Counted from the stretch's first letter, positions 33,224 through 44,665 are shown. The stretch: DNA of 64,000 bases from Parelaphostrongylus tenuis (GCA_019055375.1 JAHQIW010003648.1:248001-312000), one strand, 5' to 3'. Notes: generated by a model not told the origin, from the letters alone. Numbers and translations are program-made.

Positions 33224-35155
33224 TTTTCAGTGATCACTCCTAGTAGTATGAAGGGACCGCGCAGAATGAGAAAACCTGGACAAGTAATTCTTATGTGGGT
33301 TTTTTTTACCGTCGATGGCACATGGCTATCATTTATGATACAAGCATTTTCACGCTAAGTATTGAGTTTTCAGACGTAACGAGGTTATCAAAAAATAGTT
33401 GATTGATGGAGAATATCACAGGCTTGTTGTCTGATATATATTGAGCAGTGATTCAGCTTCTGCTGATGAGAGTGGTGTAGGTGCGAAACGAATGGATCCG
33501 GATTGAAAATTTTAGAATAGAAAAATGTGCTCTTCGAAATAAACATCTGTACATCCTACGATTAATTCCGTTCGGTAAAGTTAACTATGATATAAGATGA
33601 GCTCGTAAAAATTGAAAGTCAAATTATTTTCGAGCATATATCAGTTGTATGATCCATGAAGCCGGAAATGTGATAAAGCTCTCAGAGGAAAACATGATAG
33701 AAAAGCGACTGATTGCTTATCACTAGTTCATGGAACACTCCTCTTCTATTTAGTTAAATGAATATCTTTGTGCAGCAAGGTTCTAAAAAGTTTCTGAAGG
33801 CCTATCCGTTCAATAGTTTTCTAGTAGCACTATAAAACATTGGAAGTGAACGAGAGGGTTTAGAAGAATAGAGACTGGGCTTTGAAACAACGTTGTATTG
33901 TGTTGATCCATATATGGTTTTCGTTATTTGTGAATTACAGTTTTCGAAAGAACATGTTGTGATAATTTTTGCTTATTATTATTGATCCACACTATTTCAA
34001 AGACTACGTATCACATAACTATTAACCATTTAATAATTTTAGTATAACATAATTCAGAATGACTTCGATCTCATTGAAATAATGCTTTGAGAAAGATAAT
34101 GATAGCGCTCAGCTTCGTTACTATAGTTCGGTTCGGAGTTCGGTTTAGGTTTCATCGATAAGTTTGGTTTCAGTTTCGAATTAGGTTTCATTGATAAGTT
34201 CGGAGTTATTACGTAGGAGCTCATTTGGCATGATATTATATGCCAGGTGAGCCTACAAAACCCACAGTACTTGAATTTTTCGAAAAATATCTCTACCTCT
34301 CCAAAAAATAGCAAACGGCTTGAGGACAACTCATAATTATCTGTTGCTATTCGTTTCTCATCGAATGATATCGGAAAGGTAGAAAAAGATTCCTAGATAC
34401 ATGGCTAGCGATTTGCTCCATGGTAAAACTGACATTATGAATTCTGCTTCACGCAGCAAAGAAGACCGATTTGCAGTCAGAATTACAATGTGAGACCAGA
34501 ATTCAAACCTTAACGACGGCCAATTATATTTGACGCAGTAGAAAGGATATGTCATTCGTACCGGTATGGAAGAAACGCGATTCGACTCCCGCCTAAAGTC
34601 GTATTTTTGCTCATCACTCAGCCCCCTTAGGTAATATGAAACAGCATAACACTGCGAAAAAAGCAGAGAAAACACAAAATTTCGCAAGTTTCTCGATAGT
34701 CATAATAAAAAGGTAGTGGTGACTTTTCGGGGTCTGTACATATAATGAATTGCTTACCTTTCTATTTTACACCACCATTCAGTCACATTTACTCTGTGGA
34801 CCCCAAAAATCTATACATTCAAGTCTTCTATCCGCATTCATTGTCTCGGAGCTCTACGACATTGCGTATTGTTTCAACTGCTGCTTGACTATTTCGCCTA
34901 CTTCGTTAACGCCGTAGGATTGCTAGTCAAGCCTAATCTCCTTACATCATCGGAATAACCGAGCTGAGGCATTAGCACGTAATTGCAGGATAATGTTGTG
35001 AGAGGAGATTGTATCAATATTTGAATCTTAGCGGACTACATCAATAACCAACCACTCCGCTATCCTCCTATGAGAACTTTTTTTTATACGATCTATGATC
35101 ACATTATCACATTTTACTGGTAATGACTCAAAAATTACTGTAAGGAGATAAAGGA
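33224..35155. other. Intron sequence with a weak hammerhead-like string
   Basis: At 33452-33495 CTGATGAG and CGAAAC lie 14 bases apart, but the stem between them barely pairs. Near 34135-34205 GTTCGGTTT/AGGTTTCAT(C/T)GATAAGTT is repeated in tandem about three times. Nothing else is recognised. Confidence 0.35.
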
Positions 35156-35310
35156 TTAGATTCGATTCATTCTCGCGCTCATCTTCCGCAAAAGTCTTTG
35201 ACCATTTACGTGTTGCTGCAGCTGCTGACTGAGGGCCTCGTCTTCTTCATAAATATCGTAGCATGCTGGTCGAGATGATTCTCCGTACAAAATTGGAAGT
35301 AGCAGAGCTG
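35156..35310 (-). CDS. Possible terminal exon, gene unknown
   Basis: The minus strand encodes ILYGESSRPACYDIYEEDEA and then LSQQLQQHVNGQRLLRKMSA before a TAA at 35158-35156. The GC-rich third positions and acidic-then-basic C-terminus look coding. Possible acceptors (CTTAG, CTCAG, ACCAG) lie at about 35320-35240 but none is strong, and none is in phase 0, so it does not follow the exon at 39542. An overlapping frame (stop near 35247) is also open. It could be the end of a different gene, an alternative 3' exon or a relic. Confidence 0.3.
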
Positions 35311-35759
35311 AGCCGATTTCTAAGGCGCTCGTTAAATGGTGGTAAGAGATTGTCGGGTGAGGATCGAACCATTTCTTGCTTATCATCTTGCTTTCTGATA
35401 CACTGCATCATTAACAACTGCTCACTCATTCTCCCACTATAAAATGAGCCCCATAATTTGTTGCATCTCAACAAAATTAGCAACGTGTATTTACAGATAT
35501 CAAACCATCAGGAAGTTGTCAGGATGTCGTAAAGTGCCTAAAAACTATGATCTACATGAACGCCGTTTAAGTAACGAAATCTGAAGCACGACAACGTCCA
35601 GCTAGAAACCGGGGACCGGATGTTGCGGAACTTCTATCGTATTGCCTGAGAAATGACCCTTACTCTGTGTTCGTGCGAATTTGAGCTCATCAAAAAGCTC
35701 GTTTTCTCGTGCATTGCATGATATATCATTTCCCTGCATAGCCATCAGAATGGAACTGT

Positions 35760-36060
35760 CCAAATAAGAGATTCATCTGTCGCTCCAATTCCACTAAAAA
35801 TTGGGTGTCAATGCATCTGCAGCCTATCGACAAATCTGTAAGGTATATGGTGAGGAAAACGAAAATTGCGATGTTCGTACCGCTCAGCGTTGGTTCAAGA
35901 TATTCCGTGAAGAAGGAGACCGACTGACGCAAGCCCAGAGAGTGGACGTCTACGAGAAGTCAGCAGTCGCCAATCGAATTGAAGAAGATCCATTTCGCAT
36001 TAAGCATTTTGAAATTACGTTAGAACTTTTTTAACAGCCTATTAGTGTTCCAAAAATTGG
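35760..36060 (+). pseudogene. Mariner-type transposase relic (HTH region)
   Basis: The frame at 35801-36034 contains NASAAYRQICKVYGEE and VRTAQRWFKIFREEG, which match the first helix-turn-helix of mariner transposases (HTH_48 type, ..A..Y..IC..YGE..VRTAQRWF..F). Upstream the same frame continues as EIHLSLQFH but is broken by a stop. Downstream NRIEEDPF resembles the start of the second HTH before the frame is lost. No DDD catalytic core or terminal repeats are visible, so this is a short dead fragment. Confidence 0.8.
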
Positions 36061-38078
36061 ACAAGTTGGGTTATGAAACCACTTGCTGTCCAGTGTCTTA
36101 TTTGAAATCAACTAACAATTAATTTACGATGCACTCCGACAATTACTCCCGAAAAAACTACAGCCAAAGTATCTAGCTAAGAACACCTAACTTTGTCAAA
36201 TCGGGAACCCTAGCATTCTATACAAAGGTGAATAAAGTGGAAGATATATCTCGCTTTTCTAAAATTGTTAGGCTTGAGTCCAGCTATAAAGCAACTCAAA
36301 CATGCTGCTCATGTTCCGTAATTATATGTAACTCATTTAATACAAAGTAGTATTAGAAGATAATAAAATGAATTAGGTATTAAACAAGGGTTTTTCAATA
36401 ATGGAACTTCTTACACACGACTTGCACATTGCTAACACGTAACGCGTGCACATTTTCTTGCGTGATGTCACATAATTCTACAAATAATGCTTCTTTTGGC
36501 AGTCCGTTTGACGCCATCACATCGGGACATCGCAGAAAGAAAAATAATTCAATTTCTTTTTCTCAAAATGACAATGCGTGCGTTGAATTCCTTTGAAAAA
36601 AATTAGACTCTGCGAAAAACGTACAAATTTACTCAATTTAGTACGTTTGCAATGTCAATTCTAATTTTTAAAATTCTGCTATTTTGATTTCGTAGTTCTA
36701 AACATAAATCTCGGCTGGAAGCATATCAGAAAATTGTGCTCTTTGATCGGAAATCTGCATTATCATGGAAGCATTTCTCTACTCTCTCTCCTAAAGCTCT
36801 TTTCTGAAACTGCTCTTTCTTTGCTCTTTCCTGAAATTTTTGCTTGAAATTTTCTTAGCAGCGAAACCAATTTGCCACTGTTTTCTCAATCATTTCATAT
36901 TCGACTTGCCAATTTTTGTATTCTTGCATCTTATCTTATAGTATCCTTGACTCTTGCGACTGAGTCTTCTATTCTGGCATTAATCTTCAGATATATTTTG
37001 TATAGGCTGCTAGTGATAGGAAGGTAATGTGCCCAAGATAGAAATGAAAAATTTTATAGAAATTCTCTTTGATTTCAACCTCAAAAAAGCGAGTCCGATA
37101 ACTATTTCATCATTTCTCATTTATGTGTTCGTTCATAGCTTTTGTGCTTTTTCGGAGACTACTTATAAGAACTTCCATTTGCTAAACTTTTTGATGTGTT
37201 CAACATAAATGTTCCTTTGTCTTGCACAGCCATTAGCCAAAAAAGGCGTTGGATTGCTGTCCTCTACCAAAATTCAGCAGAGAAAAATTCCTCATGAAAA
37301 CAGTCTAGCCGCACACTGTTGATCCCTTCACGATTATGTGCTTTATTCGATACATACGTGGCTGTACAATTCGATCTGCATGTACAGATTTCGGTGCATA
37401 AGCTATTTTACGGCTTATTACATTGCATAAGGTTATTTTGCAGAGGGACGATCCCTAACCATGTTAAGTGGTCATTTTTACTTCCTCTTTTTCTCGGGCT
37501 CGTCGCAGTGATTTTCGACCCGTACATGAGTCTATTAGCTTAATGACTCTCGCCTTGATTCACTTCTCTGCACGCCGTTCCGGCATTCTCACGTTTCTAC
37601 ATCACCCGCAGCAACTACTACCCACCTGAATTTCCGGTAGTGTTGGCAATCTCCCAGTATATCCGCTCACAGCAAATTATTAAGCTGTGTCAATCAAATC
37701 AATCTCAAAGGTGCTCATTGCGCGTAGTCTTTTATACCCTTTCATAATGATTGAGTTGTCCATCTTCAAAGGAACTACGAAAAGTTAACAATTGCTTCAG
37801 TGATTGCTTCGAGAGTTCGTCTCATAGGAAAGATAGTTCCAAGAAAACTGATTGAAATATAAGGTACTCATATTTTCTCTTCTGATTGAGTTTGCAGCAC
37901 GAAGTGTTCAGAATGAACTTCATTCGCTTAACGCTTCGACTTTTTACGATCGACTCGAACTATCGCATCCAAGGAAACGAAACACGTCAGAACTCTAGCC
38001 GAATACCATTCGTTTCGAGCGCTTTCTTAAAACCATGCTCACATTTCAGAATGCTTGATAATCATTTTTTGAACCATG
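36061..38078. other. Intron sequence, nothing recognised
   Basis: AT-rich. There are pyrimidine-rich CTCTTTCCTGAAA-type repeats around 36780-36840, and otherwise no exon or RNA gene that I can support. Confidence 0.35.
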
Positions 38079-38091
38079 CATGTGGTATACT

Positions 38092-38142
38092 ACGAGCAAT
38101 ACACGCGTATTTCGGCCTTGATAGCCTCGTCAGTTGCACAGT
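38092..38142 (-). ncRNA. Hammerhead ribozyme, class A, core intact
   Basis: Minus strand: CTGACGA (38133-38127), stem II GGC/GCC around TATCAAG (38126-38114), GAAAT (38113-38109), a self-complementary stem III ATACGCGTGT, GTA and the predicted cut between 38100 and 38099. Stem I pairs GTGCAA (38139-38134) with TTGCTC (38099-38094) at five of six positions. This is the best-preserved class A core outside the duplication. Confidence 0.8.
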
Positions 38143-38367
38143 GCCTTTCGTCTTGAAAAAATAATTATCAGGCATATTGAGATTTGAGCGCAGTTATAAG
38201 AAAACACTCGAAGAATGGTATTTTTTAAAATACCAGCCAAGAGTAGTCGGGCGTACAACACTGTCATTTAGTAGTGATATCTTTCACTTGATGGCACGTG
38301 TAAATAGTACATCTGCATCTCTTCTATATGAGGAAGTTGAGTTCCCCCAAGTGAATTGACTAAGACG

Positions 38368-38430
38368 AGAGGCACTGTGCATCTAAAGAGGCTGTCAAGG
38401 CTGAAACACGAGTGTATGTAGAACACGCAC
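38368..38430 (+). ncRNA. Hammerhead relic in right arm
   Basis: CTAAAGA (38383-38389), stem II GGCT..GGCT (38390-38402), GAAAC (38403-38407), then ACGAGTGTA. The invariant G of CTGA is A, and stem I is poor. Confidence 0.6.
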
Positions 38431-39211
38431 TGTAGAAGTGCCAATAATAGACTACATGTTAGCCGAGTAGAAATTGTTATTGAAAACTTGTGCTACAGGC
38501 TAAATCAATCAAGAAAATGGCTAGTTTGAATACAAAAATCGAAAAGTGTAGCATGAAGGATCAGCGTGTCGAATCCCTGCCTAAACCTTTTGAATGCGTC
38601 CCGGAAACTTGTGAAGTTAATCGTGATGATTGCTGATCGCATAAAGATGCAAGAGATGCACTAAAGAGCCTAGCATATCATCCACATACGCTAGATAATG
38701 AAGTGATGGTAATGAGATCTGATGAAAAGCATTGCTGGCCAAGAGAAAGTTGTATTGGACATAATTTCCGTTTCTCCATAACGTTAACCACAAACTAATG
38801 AGGTCGAAACAATTACACTAGCGCAAATTTTTCTGCAGCCACATAATTATTCCACAAGTATTGCGCATAGAAATAGTATTCTAGTGCACCAAACTAAACG
38901 AGTGAGATTCAAAATGCGGTGAATAGGCCGTATACAAACATTGTAGGACACTGTTATTTTGACTTTTTTGTGATTTTGTTTGAACAAACATTGTGCTTCG
39001 AACACTTGTGAGTATTTACGTAATCCTTCTGGTTTCCTGTTTCTTTTCCTGCAGTCTACTAAATTATACAGCTATTGAAATGGAATTGTATCATGAGTAA
39101 GTAAGGCTAACTAGAACTGTTCTTACTTAGCCGCTTTTAACGATGCTACGATGTTGCATATATACTTATATATGCAGTAATGTTGAGTAGTATGCAAAAA
39201 TTTGAACGGCA

Positions 39212-39283
39212 CATGAAATTCGAACCCACATTTCACCCTTCCTGAGAACGCTTGCTAACCATAATACCACTGACGCCCCTGTT
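39212..39283 (-). repeat. tRNA-like sequence (70-mer family)
   Basis: Minus strand: GGGGCGTCAGTGGTATTATGG gives a box A, followed by an anticodon-like arm and box B GGTTCGAATTT. Acceptor pairing is poor. It resembles the other 70-base tRNA-like sequences at 40764, 52053, 55895 and 59825. Confidence 0.5.
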
Positions 39284-39541
39284 GTGCCATCACTCTCTCG
39301 AATTCCATCTAACGTTAAAATCTTGCATATCATTCAACATTACTCCATATAAGATTGGATAAAAGAAGAAGGTAAAAAAATTATTCACTTGAGCGTGACA
39401 ATCTACTTTAGACGCACGACTACGCAGTGAGAGAACAACAAGAGAACATGCTCAAGTCCGTTTACTACTTGAGTGAGGAACCTGACGAGATCGAATACAA
39501 CGAACATAATATGTTATTGAAGAGGATTTCTGGGAACATAC

Positions 39542-39676
39542 CGGTCTCTCAAGAGCTGGAGAATAGGGCACGTCTTGCTTGGTGAATTGTATGATGTCCC
39601 GTCGGTCCTGCTGCGAGTCGATGGACGAGCGCAAATAGGCGAACGTGTTGCAGAAGTCCTCTGCGCATTTGCAAAG
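39542..39676 (-). CDS. Receptor-like gene, exon with CKCAEDFCN end of ectodomain
   Basis: The exon starts after TTTGTAG in phase 0 and reads LCKCAEDFCNTFAYLRSSID, then a hydrophilic linker to ALERP, ending at the donor GTATGT (39541). It is 45 codons, phase 0 at both ends. CKCAEDFCN is the C-terminal signature of Ly6/activin-receptor/ET domains (CxC..DxCN). The linker that follows leads to the membrane helix encoded at 29886-30008. Confidence 0.85.
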
Positions 39677-39952
39677 CTACAAATCACATTTATTCGACTT
39701 CTTACTTCAATCTATTAATAGATATCATCGTTTCCAGAACCGTCACTTCCGGTGTCTGTTAAGAGTTGAACGTGTTCGAATACTAAGTGACTTCAAAAAA
39801 GTTTAAAAAGCTTTATCTGAAATTGAAATTTTTCCTTTTCTCCGAATTTTTTTGTAATTTTAATCGATCCTCCATCTCATTTCGCTGGATTTGTGAAGTA
39901 GTGAAAAAGGATGTTGCAAGTAAATTTTTAAAAAACTAGAGCGTGTTTCCAC

Positions 39953-40056
39953 CTCCTGCCAATTTTCAACACGTTCCTCACACTTAGTCCGTCCATCATT
40001 CAGATACGGTGCGTCTCCCGTTGAACCACAATGTTGTCGCAGTTTCGGAGTGTCAC
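39953..40056 (-). CDS. Receptor-like gene, middle ectodomain exon
   Basis: The acceptor TTTTAAG at 40057; two bases finish the Ser codon begun in the exon at 42533, then DTPKLRQHCGSTGDAPYLND, then GRTKCEERVENWQE, ending in phase 0 before a weak GTGGAA donor at 39952. It supplies the HCGS and TKC cysteines expected between the CFC and CKC blocks. Phase fits both neighbours, which supports the model despite modest splice signals. Confidence 0.8.
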
Positions 40057-40221
40057 CTTAAAATTCATGAGCTTTCATCACTATTATCAATTATTATCCT
40101 TGTTTGTTTGAGAGTCTCATGTACAAAGAATTCATAATTCGTAACTTTTAACGGAAGCTTCGAAAAATGTAGTTTTATGAGAATATAAGTGGTAAGAAAT
40201 GTACAAAGCCTTAGGCACGTT

Positions 40222-40372
40222 GTATTCCTTAGGGATACGCCGCCGACTCAACTCCATTAAGCAACGTAGAGGTTGAATGCATATTTTGACTATATAATGA
40301 GTTGCGAGATCCTATCAGTGAGTCAAGTCGGTTTTCTCATGCTCTCAGGCGTGTCTGGTGCAAAATCGCTAA
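40222..40372 (-). repeat. S1 SINE relic (3' part)
   Basis: On the minus strand it keeps blocks of the S1 body and tail (ACCAGACACGCCTGAGAGCAT, CAACTCATTATATAGTC, ATATGCATTCAACC, TCCCTAAGGAAT). The head is missing. It is strongly diverged. Confidence 0.5.
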
Positions 40373-40534
40373 CCAGTGAGTAATGAAGGGAATTGGTTAA
40401 ACAAGTGCGCGGTATTGAACTATCGACTATATCAGAAGAGAAGCATTTCGAATCACATCATTACCCGCGCTCATTTGTAAAGAGTTCGCTGGTGCAGCTC
40501 AAAATATGTCAATGCATGATTGTAAAATATAAAA

Positions 40535-40665
40535 TTGAAGAAATATATATTATACTTATTTATTCAAATATTTATATATTTATGTATATATATACATATA
40601 TATATATACATATGTACGCTGTCAGAATAAGTTATACACATATTATATATATATAGTATAGCCGT
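40535..40665. repeat. AT-rich microsatellite
   Basis: Imperfect TATATA/ACATATG repeats with little else. Confidence 0.8.
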
Positions 40666-40763
40666 CAGATTAACTGGGCACATGTAAATATGCGTCTACT
40701 AGACCAAAATCGTTGACGGTTGATTGCTGACAACTTTAATGATTTGAAAGGAAAAAGAGTGGC

Positions 40764-40833
40764 GCCCTCGGTGGTATAGTGAAGCATGCACTCATGGTTT
40801 GAGTGAAAAGCGAGTTCAAAACCCGTCGGGGGT
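40764..40833 (+). repeat. tRNA-like 70-mer
   Basis: Acceptor GCCCTCG/CGGGGGT pairs with two G-U pairs, anticodon stem CACTC/GAGTG is perfect with loop ATGGTTT (would-be anticodon GGT), T-loop TTCAAAA has a one-mismatch stem. The D-arm is shortened. The unusual loop (A32, T37) and damaged D-arm point to a tRNA-derived pseudogene or SINE head rather than a working tRNA-Thr. Confidence 0.55.
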
Positions 40834-41165
40834 CGCAAGCTTTGCAGATCGTTTAGTATCCTTAGATATATAATTATAACATTGTAACACTGTTACAAGG
40901 GCATTAATTAAATAAGGACTTCTTGCGGATTATCAGAAGTGAGTTTTATCCTACTTAAAATGTCTGGTAAGAATTGTTGGTCCCATAGAGTTTAGCGCGT
41001 TAAGAAAAGTTACCGTAGTTCCATTGAAGACCACCTTAACCATAGCAGTTATTGTTTGCAAGGATTACTCAAGCAAAATTCACAATTGGTGTTTTCGATT
41101 GGGTTATGCGACAATTTTTCCTCAGCTTTTATGATGGCGTAACATTTACTCCCTGTCGTATTTAG

Positions 41166-41329
41166 GGTTCCACTACGACATTGATTCGCTCTTCGAATTC
41201 TCTGCCTCAAACAACTTCAGGACAGCGGTGATGCGAGCATTATTCGTTTATCAAAGACGAGCTCAGCATAACGATGCCGACATGAAGTCTGAATGGATTC
41301 ACATCTCAACAGCTCCTTCGACGTTCGGC
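41166..41329 (+). CDS. Internal exon of an unidentified plus-strand gene
   Basis: Between acceptor TATTTAG (41165) and an excellent donor GTAAGT (41330) only one frame is open: FHYDIDSLFEFSASNNFRTA, then VMRALFVYQRRAQHNDADMK, then SEWIHISTAPSTFG (54 codons plus two leading bases, ending phase 0). The amino-acid mix and codon use look like a conserved soluble protein segment. I do not recognise the family and found no partner exons. It lies within an intron of the minus-strand receptor-like gene, so the gene is nested or interleaved. Confidence 0.55.
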
Positions 41330-42532
41330 GTAAGTATTGAAAGTATCGGAATAGATCATTCGAGAGGGTTTCGTCGAATAACCGCGATCATTACAGTCCA
41401 CTAGGTTCAAGCAAGCCTTAAATAGATCAAAACGAAGATTGTCAAGCCTGGATTGAAAAAAAAGCAACGCAAGGATCTTGCATGGTGTGGTGGATGGATC
41501 CTAAGCATCCGTTCTCAAGTGATGTGAGTCAAGAATTTGCAGCTACTGTCAGGGTTTCGATTGAATAAGCAGTCTTCTCCAATCTTGCATGGAAGAGTGA
41601 TTGACAGAGTACCTTTCCGTTGGATATTTCATAAGTTGCACGGTGCTTTCTTTTTTTCGTCTTCGTAAATTGTGAGTTGAACATACCCGCTGGTGTAACG
41701 TGCAAATATTCCAAAGACTTTTTGCAAAAAAATACATGAACCCAATATTCGGTCGCAAAAATTTTGTGGCCCCTCCAACTTTGAATGAGATATTTAAGTG
41801 ACTTTTCGAGGACATGAGAATAGATCGAGTAACCGCCCATGCGTAGAGACTGGGGTAGGCTTGGGCAGATGAGAAATGATTTGGAAACTATTCTCTCTGA
41901 ACAAAACTAAGTATATCAAACGGAGTTTCAAGCATTGTTGAGCACATGCATGAGTAGACATGTAATTATTAGTAAAGTGCAGGGCTTTTAATCTGCATCA
42001 CGGGAATGTTGTTGAGTCCAAATGCCGGAAGCAGCGGAACATTAGGAAATGCGAAAGAAGCATATATTGATGCGTTTTTATGATAACCGAAGAAAATCGT
42101 GCTTGATGATGTTTCTGTGAAGCGATGCACGACGAGTACACGTGGAGTAAATCTCAGCTCAAAATCTTTGCGTTTGTAATTTGTAACTGAATAATACTTG
42201 TAATTGATGAACTTTGGAAAGAGCCGCTTCGATGTTTGCCATTTGTCAAATTTAAGAAAGATGCTAAAAAAAGTGTTATTAGAGTGATTCCAACTAGTGG
42301 TAGAAAAATTAACGGTGACGATACTAATGAGAATGACTTTTCTTAGCTCTCAAAAAAAAATAATGTATGTGGCACATATCCACAATGGTAACCCATGAAG
42401 AAACGCAGATGCTTAAAGAATATCTGGAGTAGCAAATGGCACAGAAAACATTCTACACACAATTTTTGTACTAGTTGTAAAACAACGACTCCATCCGAAA
42501 ATCCGGAAATTTTCAGTTGGAGAAAAACTTAC
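41330..42532. other. Intron sequence, nothing recognised
   Basis: Two overlapping minus-strand frames at 41529-41840 lack splice support and do not fit the receptor-like gene, whose exons are already contiguous in phase. I treat them as chance. Confidence 0.4.
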
Positions 42533-42631
42533 TGCCATCCTCTCGTCTCAGACCGATGAAACAGAAATCGCCTTGGCATAGAAGATTGTCGTCGCAGGAG
42601 TCGCGATCGCAGAAGCATTTCACTTGCTCAC
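42533..42631 (-). CDS. Receptor-like gene, first Cys-rich ectodomain exon
   Basis: The acceptor TTTGCAG (42632) and the consensus donor GTAAGT (42532) bracket two bases plus EQVKCFCDRDSCDDNLLCQG and DFCFIGLRREDG plus one base. The spacing CxC....C.....C....C matches the N-terminal half of activin-receptor/ET-type domains (CxC..C..C.G..CF). Phase 1 out joins the exon at 40056. This is the clearest exon of the locus. Confidence 0.85.
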
Positions 42632-43617
42632 CTGCAAAGGTAAATAAGTTAGTGAGAGCAAAGTTCAAATCTCGTATGCATGAATCGCTTCGTAGTCATA
42701 AGGTCTCCAATTGCGTGTATGCATGTGTTCATCTTTTTCTACTAAAATTCGTATGACTTTCCAGCTATTTTTATGAAACTACTGCCGAACTAATCAAACT
42801 AATCAGGCTGGGGAAAAAGTGAAATACTAAAGGAAAAAAAACTGAGTTTGCGAGAATAAAACTGCTTGATATTCCCCATCCCTTCTGCTGGAATTATTAT
42901 CTGTAGCTTGTTACCAAAATCACAGGTGTATCGACAACAACTTCAGAAGAATGAGGCCCAAATACTTCAAAAAAAAAAGCTGTTGGTGAAGACTTTTTCC
43001 AGTTGTAAAAGAAACAATAAATTGCCATCCTTTTGAATTCGACCTAACTCTGTCGTTTTTATCTCTAAGGAAGCTTGAGGATGAATAAAAAGTTTTTGCT
43101 CATTCTCCGTTAACTCCAATCATTATTCAACCCTTCAAGGACAAAATCAGTTTCGCTTTTTCTTCAAACTTTTGGCAATCATTCTATGGTCTAAATTTCA
43201 ATGATTCCTATACTGTGATTATTTCCTGAAATGTATTTTTAGTGCTCTATAGCATCGAAAACAAAATTTCACACTTGACAAGCATTACCGCGCGTATTTT
43301 CGTTGATTGTTTGAAACTATTTTTCTCATTTTCGTTGAAATTTCTTGTTTTTCCATCTTACAAATCAAGAAAAACTTTCCTATTGTTTTGTGGACTCAGT
43401 CTTTTGTTTACATTTTTCATTGCTAAATAAACACGCTACTAAGCCCAAGCCTGCTCAGTCTATACTTAGAAGTTTCAACGTAATCTTTTTTTTGCTCTCC
43501 CACTGTTCTATTTTCTAAGACATATTCAAAAAGCAATTTAGCTTCAGAATTACTTGAATTTATATTATCAAGCAACTAGTGGGATCTGTTAAAAGATCAC
43601 CCACAAACCCTAGTTGT
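42632..43617. other. Intron sequence, nothing recognised
   Basis: AT-rich sequence upstream of the Cys-rich exon. No exon in a compatible phase was seen. Confidence 0.35.
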
Positions 43618-43880
43618 GCACTGAAGAAGTTTTTTTGGAAAACAAGCGTAGTATGAAATTCGCCAAGACTTAAATAATCGCATGGTCACTAAAGTCTACG
43701 GAAAAAGCTCTGTTAAGAAAGGAAAAAAACACGGAAACTTTCCGAATTTGAAAAACACTTGAATTTTCGCTGCTCAGCACTCTAAGAAGGTTTTTTAGAA
43801 ACCAAGCACAGCATTGAAACTGCTGATGATGTACAAGCTATCACATGGCAAATAAAAGTTTAGGAAAAACGGAAAGTACC
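43618..43880 (+). repeat. Repeat R1, tandem pair of partial copies
   Basis: GCACTGAAGAAGTTTTTTTGG and GCACTCTAAGAAGGTTTTTTAG begin two similar segments about 162 bases apart. Both contain AACCAAGC/AACAAGCGTAGTATGAAA-like blocks and CGCATGG/CACATGGC. They resemble 62404-62500 and 27160-27240. Confidence 0.45.
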
Positions 43881-44570
43881 CTATAGCAAAGCTGAAAAAT
43901 GATTGGAAACAACGGAAATGTACCAAGGTTTTGTAGTTTGTGCAAGAGGATTCATGAGATGAACATAAACTAAGGAACGTTTTGACATTAATTATGTTAC
44001 TAGTCTATGGGTGTTTAGAGACGAATGAGCTGTTTGTAATGAAGAAAGAGACACCGGCGAACGAACGGCAACTACGAGCTCTCATTTTCTATGAGTGTGA
44101 ACGGGTAATCACCATCGTCAACGACTTATTCGCAGAGCTAATTTTCTTCTGCTAGACCGCCAACCGACAGCGCTGTCGCTTTGTTTCATATCATTGTAAG
44201 GTTCTAAAGTATCTGTGTCGAAAGTATCTAAAGTAGCTTTGTCGAAATCTATACTTTTTGAAGCGTTAAAATCCTTATAGCGAACGAAGGTTCGCAAAGC
44301 TTAATTCGCCTGAGAAAAATCATTCAAGGCATTTTACGAGTAGCTATATCTTCATCGCTTTATATTCTAAATCCGATAGAAGTTGATTTTTAATCTAAAG
44401 AACATCGTCAGTCCCGTTACAACGAGAACTCATTCAAACGCTGTACCACATAATGCTAAGCGCGTGTACACCTAAAATTGCCTTTCAAAGACTAACCCAG
44501 CGGAAAATACATCAGGTTGTGGACAATAAGTTCTCAACACTAATGCCTGTAGAGCTCGAACCTATCTTCT

Positions 44571-44665
44571 TATCTCTATGACGAATGCAAGGCCCATTTC
44601 GTTGACTCATTCAAATTATTTGAGACAACCGCAATCGGCCAGCTACCCTGAAACAACTAGAAATG
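44571..44665 (+). repeat. Direct repeat DR1, copy 1
   Basis: It shares with 45204-45297 the blocks AGGCCCATTTCGTTGA / GGGCCCATCTCGCTGA and ACAACCGCAATCG and TACCCTGAAA. There are about 630 bases between starts. Non-coding. Confidence 0.7.

Larger units (their letters stand above)
38079..38458. repeat. Palindromic hammerhead-bearing element (class A), third locus
   Basis: The outer ends are CATGTGGTATAC and an inverted CTACATG at 38452-38458. The left arm carries an intact minus-strand hammerhead and the right arm a mutated plus-strand one. The interior (38160-38350) begins with ATTGAGATTTGAGCG..AAACACTCGAA, the same sequence that lies just outside the element at 13452. This places the three loci in one family. 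Confidence 0.7.

Noticed and set aside
41529..41840. 103-codon minus frame as missing ectodomain exon
   Set aside because: The exons at 42533 and 39953 already join in phase with the expected cysteines; this frame has poor splice signals and an AT-biased, basic composition.
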